Origin: DASUXY01 sp036377675 | Lineage (GTDB): Bacteria; Bacillota; Bacilli; Bacillales; Amphibacillaceae | Direction of reading: 5' to 3' | Length of the DNA stretch: 10,037 bases | Assembly: GCA_036377675.1 (NCBI GenBank) | Contig: DASUXY010000050.1 | Span: 1 to 10,037 of the forward strand | Shown here: positions 5,414-10,037 of the stretch, in pieces | How the letters are laid out: each line of letters starts with the position of its first letter | How positions within the stretch are numbered: position 1 is the stretch's first letter | The notes under the pieces: model-generated | Databases searched by the model: none | Seen by the model: only the letters and a program-made list of their open reading frames with translations | What the model was told of the DNA's origin: nothing | Made by a program: the position numbers and the translations under genes

Positions 5414-5875
5414 CTATTTATAAGTGCGAAGCCGACCACGACATTTCCCACAACGAAAGCGCTGAACATCTACTCTCCGAATGCGTTTGTAAACCTGTTC
5501 ACACCGTTGACACACATACATATGATTATACTTATTTTTTTGCGATGGAAGAGGTTTACAATGACGAGGAGATCCAGTTTCCTTTAACAGTCGTTTAAAA
5601 TCATCATCCTTATGCCCATAGCCTTTTCCTTCAATGTGCAAATGATAATGACAAAGCTCATGCTTTATAATACCGATTAATTCATCCAAACCTAACTCCA
5701 TGTAATATTTTGGATTAAGTTCGATTACCTTTTTAGCAGGAATATACCTACCTCCTGTTGTTCGCAGACGGTGATTAAAATATACTTCATGGTGAAACGG
5801 TTTATGAAAATGCTTCACAGATATTTCATTAACAAGTTCATTTAATTGTCTTACACTTAACAATTCCATGTTCAT
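5414..5875 (-). CDS. SprT-like zinc metalloprotein (YdcK family)
   Basis: 153 residues. The SprT-like domain carries the metal-binding HExxH motif as H72-E73-L-C-H76, with a further histidine at 88 (GYGHKDDDF) as likely third ligand. The C-terminal zinc ribbon has C122-x2-C125 and C142-x2-C145. RLRTTGGRY and the region around HELCHYHLH closely match B. subtilis YdcK as I recall it. SprT-domain proteins resemble the SPRTN DNA-protein crosslink protease, but the bacterial member's substrate is not established, so activity is inferred. Two starts are possible: ATG 5875, or ATG 5869, which has AAGGA at a better 9-nt spacing. An extended -10 promoter lies at 5919-5927. It sits downstream of tex as in B. 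subtilis. Confidence 0.9.
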   Translation of the reverse strand: MNMELLSVRQLNELVNEISVKHFHKPFHHEVYFNHRLRTTGGRYIPAKKVIELNPKYYMELGLDELIGIIKHELCHYHLHIEGKGYGHKDDDFKRLLKETGSPRHCKPLPSQKNKYNHMYVCQRCEQVYKRIRRVDVQRFRCGKCRGRLRTYK

Positions 5876-5918
5876 TCGTCCTTACCTTCTCATTGTCTAG
5901 TCTCGAACCTTTACAATC

Positions 5919-5927
5919 ATTTTATCA
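5919..5927 (-). promoter_or_regulatory. extended -10 promoter of the SprT-like gene
   Basis: Minus strand TGATAAAAT: TG one base before TAAAAT (5919-5924), about 45 bp upstream of the start codon and after the tex terminator. No good -35 is seen 17 bp upstream. The same TGATAAAAT core occurs in the tex promoter. Confidence 0.5.
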
Positions 5928-5980
5928 TATTCAAAGAAAACTACTCATTTTTAAAGTAGGAGGTATCCAACGAAGAAAAT

Positions 5981-6019
5981 AAAAAAGTGGAATCTCTAAT
6001 TATGGGATTCCACTTTTTT
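5981..6019 (-). terminator. intrinsic terminator of tex (could act in both directions)
   Basis: A 14-bp perfect inverted repeat, AAAAAAGTGGAATC (5981-5994) / GATTCCACTTTTTT (6006-6019), has an 11-nt loop and T-runs on the 3' side in both directions. It lies 5 bp after the tex stop codon. Confidence 0.9.
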
Positions 6020-6023
6020 CCAC

Positions 6024-8186
6024 TTATTGAATCATTGACAAATCAATTCTTCCCCTGTCAACATCAACTTCCTCTACCCAAACAGTAATCACATCACCGA
6101 CTGAAACAATGTCCATCGGATGTTTTACAAACTTCTTCGCCATTTTGGAAATGTGAACAAGACCATCTTGTCCTACACCAATATCAACAAAAACACCGAA
6201 ATCTACGACATTCCGTACAGTCCCTTGCACTTCCATTCCTTGTTCTAAATCTTCCAACGTCTGTACATTTCGTTTCAGTATCGGTACCGGAAAGTCATCT
6301 CTCGGATCACGCTCAGGTCTGCTTAAGGCTGACATAATGTCTTTTAAGGTAGGTTCACCAATGTCTAACTTCATCGCTGTTTCCTTAACATCAATTTGCT
6401 TCATTTTATCTATTAAAGATTGGGTCCCAATATCATCGAGGTTACAATGAATCATTTGTAAAAAATTTTCAGTTTGTGGATAGCTTTCTGGATGAATGGG
6501 TGTTCGATCCAGTGGGTTTTTTCCATCCATAATCCGCAAAAATCCAATCGCTTGTTCATACGTTTTAGCCCCTAAGCGTGGGATCTCTTTCAATTCGCTT
6601 CGATCGATAAACTTTCCATTCTCATTTCGGTATTTTACAATATTGTTCGCGACCGTCTTACTTAAACCTGCAACGTGTTGCAATAATGGACGTGACGCTG
6701 TATTTACATTAACGCCCACTTGGTTTACCGCAGTTTCGACGACAAAAGTTAACGATTCATTCAATGCCTTTTGACGAACGTCATGCTGATATTGCCCAAC
6801 TCCTATCGATTTTGGGTCAATTTTAACGAGTTCTGCAAGCGGATCTTGAACACGGCGAGCAATGGATACCGCACTTCTTTCTTCTACTTCCAATTGTGGA
6901 AACTCTTCCCGGGCTAAAGCAGAAGCCGAATACACACTAGCACCTGCTTCATCAACGATAATATACGGGATGTCTAAATGGTGATCGCGGATGACATCCG
7001 AAATAAATTGTTCCGTTTCGCGGGAAGCTGTTCCATTTCCGATAGCGAATAATTCAATATCATACGTGTCTAATAAATCCATAACAACTTTTTCAGCACC
7101 AGCTTTGTCATTTTTCGGTGGGGTCGGAAACATCACTCCTACACGATGAACCTTGCCCGTTTCATCGACGACTGCTAATTTACAGCCCGTTCGATAAGCA
7201 GGATCAACGCCGAGCACTACTTTACCTTTTAATGGCGGTTGGAGTAATAAGTTCTTCAAGTTTTCAGAGAACACAGCAATCGCTTGTTCTTCTGCTTTTT
7301 CTGTTAAACCACTACGAATTTCTCGCTCAATCGATGGTGCGATCAGTCGCTTGTAACTATCACGAATAGCACCTTGTAAAATATGTTTCACATCATCATC
7401 GGTATCTTGCTGAATGATTTCACGTTGTAAATATTTGACGATTCGCTCTTCTGGAGGAGGTACGATCATCACCCGTAAAATCCCTTCTTTTTCGCCACGA
7501 TTTAACGCAAGAATCCGGTGTAACACGAGAGAACGAATAGATTCACTATATTCATAGTACATTTTATAGACACTTTTTTCGTCTTGGTTCGAATCTTTCA
7601 CTTCCGATTGAATGATTCCTCGTTTAAGCGTTTCATCGCGAATGAATTCCCGGAATTCGGCAGCGTCAGAAATCCATTCTGCTACAATATCATTCACTCC
7701 AGCAAAGATATCTTCAAGTGTATGTAAATCTTTTTCTTTTGAAAGTAATTGTTCCGCATCCTTTTTAATATTTGTTTGTTCTTGTTGCCAAACGAGTGCA
7801 GCTAACGGTTCTAACCCTTTTTCTTTTGCCATGGTCGCTCTCGTTCTTCGTTTTTGTTTATAAGGACGATATAAGTCCTCTACCCGTTGTAGTTGAGTCG
7901 TTTCTTTAATCTTTTCCTCTAACTCATCGTTCAGTTTCCCTTGTTTAGCGATTAGCCGAATCACTTCTTCTTTTCTTTCAGCTAAGCTAACCGCATAATT
8001 CCATTGATCTTGAATTGCTTTAATTTGGACTTCATCAAGACCCCCGGTCGCTTCTTTTCTATACCGAGCAATAAACGGAACGGTGTTACCTTCATCTATT
8101 AAATAAATAACTTTATTGACAATCGTTTCATTGATTTGTAATTGTTTTGCTACCCATGTTAACTCTTGATCATATTTAGTTACCAC
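6024..8186 (-). CDS. tex: Tex-family RNA-binding transcription accessory protein (YdcI)
   Basis: 720 residues, the usual Tex length. Domains in order: an all-helical Tex N-terminal region (about 1-320, with VPFIARYRKEATGGLDE near residues 37-53); a YqgF/RNase H-like domain beginning GKVVLGVDPAYRTG near residue 325; helix-hairpin-helix segments around NTASRPLLQHVAGLSKTVA and FIDRSELKEIPRLG; and a C-terminal S1 RNA-binding domain (about 647-720, VQGTVRNVVDFGVFVDIG…DGLVHISKM). Tex is a conserved cytoplasmic nucleic-acid-binding protein linked to transcription and to transcript or toxin-gene expression in some bacteria; its exact role is unsettled. The start is GTG at 8186 with AGGAGG (8194-8199) 7 nt upstream. 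Its promoter (8214-8241) and terminator make it a single-gene unit. Its 5' flank contains an RsbU relic, and the relic's reading frame runs open up to the tex start. Confidence 0.95.
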   Translation of the reverse strand: MVTKYDQELTWVAKQLQINETIVNKVIYLIDEGNTVPFIARYRKEATGGLDEVQIKAIQDQWNYAVSLAERKEEVIRLIAKQGKLNDELEEKIKETTQLQRVEDLYRPYKQKRRTRATMAKEKGLEPLAALVWQQEQTNIKKDAEQLLSKEKDLHTLEDIFAGVNDIVAEWISDAAEFREFIRDETLKRGIIQSEVKDSNQDEKSVYKMYYEYSESIRSLVLHRILALNRGEKEGILRVMIVPPPEERIVKYLQREIIQQDTDDDVKHILQGAIRDSYKRLIAPSIEREIRSGLTEKAEEQAIAVFSENLKNLLLQPPLKGKVVLGVDPAYRTGCKLAVVDETGKVHRVGVMFPTPPKNDKAGAEKVVMDLLDTYDIELFAIGNGTASRETEQFISDVIRDHHLDIPYIIVDEAGASVYSASALAREEFPQLEVEERSAVSIARRVQDPLAELVKIDPKSIGVGQYQHDVRQKALNESLTFVVETAVNQVGVNVNTASRPLLQHVAGLSKTVANNIVKYRNENGKFIDRSELKEIPRLGAKTYEQAIGFLRIMDGKNPLDRTPIHPESYPQTENFLQMIHCNLDDIGTQSLIDKMKQIDVKETAMKLDIGEPTLKDIMSALSRPERDPRDDFPVPILKRNVQTLEDLEQGMEVQGTVRNVVDFGVFVDIGVGQDGLVHISKMAKKFVKHPMDIVSVGDVITVWVEEVDVDRGRIDLSMIQ

Positions 8187-8213
8187 GAACTTCCCTCCTT
8201 TAGACGCACGTTT

Positions 8214-8241
8214 ATTTTATCAAATAATGACGTCCTTTCAA
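8214..8241 (-). promoter_or_regulatory. promoter of tex
   Basis: Minus strand: -35 TTGAAA (8236-8241), 16-bp spacer, extended -10 TGATAAAAT (TAAAAT at 8214-8219). The -35 lies at the very end of recognisable RsbU-derived codons, so the promoter sits at the relic's junction. Confidence 0.7.
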
Positions 8242-8530
8242 TGTCTAATTTTAACTCTAATTGCTTCTGGCGTAATGTTTGAAACTTCTGATGAGTGGCT
8301 CCGTACGACATCATCGTTTCTTAAAGAAATCTCATAGCATGTTGAACTTCTTGTTGCATATCCGAATACAATTCGTGTAAAGCTTGAATATGCAAATGAA
8401 CAATTTCCTCTGAAACATGCCATTTTTTATAAATGATCTCGTAATTTTTTTAGCACCAATATAAGGCTTTTTCATTTTGAGTTTCAATAAAATATTTTAA
8501 TACGTTCGTGCGTCTATCGTATTCATAGTT
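8236..8530 (-). pseudogene. rsbU relic (N-terminal domain of the sigma-B phosphatase regulator), two in-frame stops
   Basis: One minus-strand frame from about 8530 to about 8236 reads like the N-terminal RsbT-binding domain of RsbU. It includes YEYDRRTNVLKYFIETQ, then IVHLHIQALHELY, then after a stop ETMMSYGATHQKFQTLR and KQLELKLDIE. From memory B. subtilis RsbU has IISIHRKVLKELYP and GYGMAYQEHQTLR in the same order and spacing. TAA stops interrupt it at 8450-8452 and 8321-8323, no start codon remains, and the PP2C phosphatase domain is missing. RsbU is the phosphatase that activates RsbV in the sigma-B stress cascade. Position supports the call: B. subtilis has rsbRSTUVW-sigB-rsbX between ndoA and ydcI/tex. 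The first in-frame stop may be part of a larger change. A 61-codon ORF overlapping this stretch in another frame is a shadow. Confidence 0.8.
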
Positions 8531-8758
8531 TTATAAAAGCATCGTCAGAAGTTATCTATCGTCTATTGTGCCTAAACATCGCTGTACCAATACTTCTACA
8601 CCGGTGAAACTGTTTGATTTTCCAAACCTATATGAATAGCTGTTTTAATGCCGAACACATCCATAAAACGCTTTTGAGTGAACGTTGATCTTCGATACTC
8701 GAAAAAATAACATCCTTTATAATGTCGAATAACATATTTATTACGTGTTCTATACAAT
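8531..8758 (-). other. decayed sequence between ndoA and the rsbU relic
   Basis: A 53-codon open frame runs leftward from 8757 to a TAG at 8596-8598. It contains TFTQKRFMDVFGIKTAIHIG and has no ATG start; a TTG at 8757 has only the terminator arm GGGGGA before it. I cannot match it to RsbR, RsbS or RsbT. It may be scrambled remains of the lost operon or of something that replaced it. Confidence 0.4.
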
Positions 8759-8787
8759 AAAAAATCCCCCGATTCAATATCAAGGGA
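8759..8787 (-). terminator. intrinsic terminator of ndoAI-ndoA
   Basis: Minus strand: TCCCTTGAT (8779-8787) pairs with ATCGGGGGA (8765-8773), two wobbles, 5-nt loop, followed by TTTTTT (8759-8764). It begins immediately after the ndoA stop. In B. subtilis the rsb operon follows here; in this genome the transcript ends. Confidence 0.85.
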
Positions 8788-9147
8788 CTAATGATTGTAC
8801 ATGTCTTTCAATCCGAGACTAATTTCTAAAGCATGATTAATTTTTTCCATCATTTCATCATCTAGTTTTGTAATTTTATCAGTTAACCGTTGTTTATCCA
8901 ACGTTCTGATTTGTTCTAACAAGATGACAGAATTGCGATCAAACCCATAACGTTTAGCATCAATTTCCACATGTGTTGGGAGTTTAGCTTTTTGTATTTG
9001 GGCTGTAATCGCAGCCACAATTACGGTTGGGCTAAACCGATTCCCGATATCATTTTGTAAAATCAATACCGGGCGAATGCCCCCCTGCTCAGACCCGACA
9101 ACAGGGGACAGATCAGCGAAATACACTTCGCCCCTTTGAACAATCAA
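8788..9147 (-). CDS. ndoA: EndoA (MazF-type) mRNA interferase toxin
   Basis: 119 residues, close to the 116 of B. subtilis EndoA and near-identical over most of its length (GEVYFADLSPVVGSEQGG, QNDIGNRFSP, VAAITAQIQKAKLPTHVEID, EQIRTLDKQRLTDKI). The catalytic residues known from EndoA are present: R25 (in GGIRPV) and T48 (in AAIT). MazF-family toxins are homodimeric, ribosome-independent endoribonucleases; the B. subtilis enzyme cuts at UACAU. The start is TTG (9145-9147), 4 nt after the antitoxin stop, with a modest GGGGTG 7 nt upstream inside the antitoxin's last codons. That favours coupled, lower expression of the toxin. The last residues (LKDMYNH) differ from B. subtilis. It is cotranscribed with the antitoxin and followed by its own terminator. 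Confidence 0.97.
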   Translation of the reverse strand: MIVQRGEVYFADLSPVVGSEQGGIRPVLILQNDIGNRFSPTVIVAAITAQIQKAKLPTHVEIDAKRYGFDRNSVILLEQIRTLDKQRLTDKITKLDDEMMEKINHALEISLGLKDMYNH

Positions 9148-9151
9148 ATGA

Positions 9152-9436
9152 CTACACCCCGATCACAGAGCGCTCTAGGGTGTTTTCCGCCTCCTCTTCA
9201 GCTTGGAAAGCCTCCGAAGCAATGGTGAGATTAATTCTTGCCATCTCTTGGTAACCTCTTTGCATGGATTCATAAAACTTCTGTAAATGCTCTTTCTTTT
9301 TGAAATCTAAATACGTTTTTGTAGCTTGATAGATGAAATCACTTAGATCTCTATTTTCACTTTTCACTATTCCATCCACCTCATTTAACAGGTTTTTTGG
9401 TAGTCGTACTGAAATTTCTTGTAAGCTTTCTGACAA
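9152..9436 (-). CDS. ndoAI: EndoAI antitoxin, ribbon-helix-helix (CopG/MazE-like)
   Basis: From TTG 9436 the product is 94 residues (93 in B. subtilis). The N-terminal ribbon-helix-helix DNA-binding domain (EISVRLPKNLLNEVDGIV…DLSDFIYQATKTYL) is followed by the toxin-binding tail MQRGYQEMARINLTIASEAFQAEEEAENTLER, which closely matches B. subtilis EndoAI. It neutralises EndoA by direct binding and, as in relatives, may autoregulate the pair. I prefer TTG at 9434-9436: GGAGGTG (9444-9450) lies 7 nt upstream, and the product then begins MSES as in B. subtilis. An in-frame ATG at 9442 would be only 2 nt from that site, and starting at 9469 would place the ribosome binding site inside the gene. The promoter candidate lies at 9626-9654. 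Confidence 0.93.
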   Translation of the reverse strand: MSESLQEISVRLPKNLLNEVDGIVKSENRDLSDFIYQATKTYLDFKKKEHLQKFYESMQRGYQEMARINLTIASEAFQAEEEAENTLERSVIGV

Positions 9437-9496
9437 AACCATGCACCTCCACCAACGGTTAAACGACAATGTTCGCAGTTGTTCCCAAAGTCAATG

Positions 9497-9535
9497 AATT
9501 TGGTGTTTCTCAAAACGAAACACCAAATTTTATTT
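9497..9535. repeat. perfect 13-bp hairpin in the ndoAI leader; U-tract only on the plus strand
   Basis: AATTTGGTGTTTC (9497-9509) and GAAACACCAAATT (9517-9529) form a perfect inverted repeat with a 7-nt loop. On the plus strand TTATTTTT follows, as in a rightward terminator. The genes on both sides run leftward, and in that direction CATTGACTTTGG follows the stem, with no U-tract. In the leftward direction it would fold in the 5' leader of the toxin-antitoxin mRNA, about 60 nt before ndoAI. Confidence 0.7.
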
Positions 9536-9625
9536 TTGTCAAATATTGGCATAATTCCATTGCACTAGGCAAAAAACATTCATTTTTAATACTGACTTTT
9601 AGAACACTCATTTGAAATTACATTT

Positions 9626-9654
9626 ATAATATCATTCCATTTACGTCTTTGCAA
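9626..9654 (-). promoter_or_regulatory. candidate promoter of ndoAI-ndoA
   Basis: Minus strand: -35 TTGCAA (9649-9654), 17-bp spacer, -10 TATTAT (9626-9631) preceded by TGA (extended -10). Transcription from it would give a leader of about 180 nt containing the 13-bp hairpin. No ORF lies between 9470 and 9827. Confidence 0.65.
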
Positions 9655-9827
9655 AGAATTACCGGGGAATTTTCAGAAAAACTCCACAAAATTCGTTTAC
9701 ATTCGGCTAAAAAGGGTAAAAATGAATGAACATTTATACCTAGACTGTTCTTTACTATCACAACAAAACCATAAAAATGCGAAGTCGATTTTACCGAAAA
9801 ATTTGCGTCATGAAACGTATTTTCCCC

Positions 9828-10037
9828 TTACTTGTAGATTCTTGGCACTCGACTATTAATCATGCAAGGAATTTCATAATTAATGGTATCCAAGTAGTCA
9901 GCTACTTCATCCATCTGAATCCGCTCATTATTTTGTTTACCAATCAACGTCACCTTTGTACCTAAAGCATACTTCTTATCTAAGAGAATCATCGTTTGGT
10001 CCATACAAATTCTGCCTACAATAGGCATTCTTTTTCC
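9828..10037 (-). CDS. alr: alanine racemase, C-terminal part (gene continues off the right edge)
   Basis: The last 69 codons of a PLP-dependent alanine racemase. The diagnostic C-terminal beta-domain motifs are RMPIVGRICMDQTMI (the RICMDQ segment contains the conserved Cys-Met-Asp by the active site), GTKVTLIGKQ, DEVADYLDTINYEIPC and a terminal RVPRIY. The enzyme interconverts L- and D-alanine for peptidoglycan. The 5' part, including the PLP lysine, lies beyond base 10037. The alr-ndoAI-ndoA order is as in B. subtilis. I see no convincing terminator after the stop codon, so read-through into ndoAI is possible. Confidence 0.95.
   Translation of the reverse strand, partial: GKRMPIVGRICMDQTMILLDKKYALGTKVTLIGKQNNERIQMDEVADYLDTINYEIPCMINSRVPRIYK

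Noticed and set aside
6496..7863. Plus-strand open frames opposite tex
   Set aside because: Antisense shadows of a full-length conserved protein; their translations look like random low-complexity peptides.
8238..8423. 61-codon minus-strand ORF starting MACFRGNCSF
   Set aside because: It is in a different frame from the rsbU relic that occupies the same bases, has no ribosome binding site and resembles no known protein.
9777..9965. Plus-strand 62-codon ORF opposite the alr 3' end
   Set aside because: Antisense shadow of the alanine racemase C-terminus, which is unambiguous.

Overview
The window looks like a chromosomal segment of a low-GC Firmicute of the family Bacillaceae. Shine-Dalgarno sites are strong (AGGAGG type), promoters are sigma-A type with 17-bp spacers, and the proteins at the right end closely resemble Bacillus subtilis EndoAI/EndoA (NdoAI/NdoA), Tex (YdcI) and the SprT-like YdcK. 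Gene order also follows the B. subtilis alr - ndoAI - ndoA - [rsb/sigB operon] - ydcI - ydcK - trnS region as I remember it. I ran no database search, so all family names come from motif reading and memory.

Left end (1-1460), all on the minus strand: a promoter, then eleven tRNA genes in the order Asn(GTT), Ser(GCT), Glu(TTC), Asp(GTC), Gln(TTG), Lys(TTT), Leu(GAG), Arg(TCG), Pro(TGG), Gly(TCC), Ile(GAT). A second promoter lies between Leu and Arg. After tRNA-Ile comes a near-perfect rRNA promoter, a boxB/boxA antitermination leader and pre-16S leader sequence; the 16S gene itself should start just beyond base 1. Only four of the eleven tRNA genes encode CCA.

Centre (1812-5330): a catabolic cluster encoding a multi-subunit flavin/iron-sulfur amine dehydrogenase of the HcnABC / D-hydroxyproline dehydrogenase / dye-linked proline dehydrogenase type. 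The substrate-oxidising DAO-family subunit is on the minus strand. It is preceded by a very short, translationally coupled 58-codon ORF. Divergent from these, on the plus strand, are a BFD-like [2Fe-2S] protein, a Fer2-type [2Fe-2S] protein and an FAD oxidoreductase in a tight operon. A 22-bp imperfect palindrome sits on the candidate promoters between the two arms. Each arm ends in an intrinsic terminator. No epimerase, deaminase, transporter or regulator accompanies them here, so the substrate is not fixed by context.

Right part (5359-10037), all minus strand: SprT-like metalloprotein; Tex with its own promoter and terminator; a 0.5-kb decayed stretch; the EndoAI/EndoA toxin-antitoxin pair, with both genes probably starting at TTG; and the last 69 codons of alanine racemase (alr). 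The decayed stretch contains a recognisable relic of the N-terminal domain of RsbU, broken by two in-frame stops, exactly where B. subtilis has the rsbRSTUVW-sigB-rsbX operon. This lineage therefore appears to have lost that operon from this locus.
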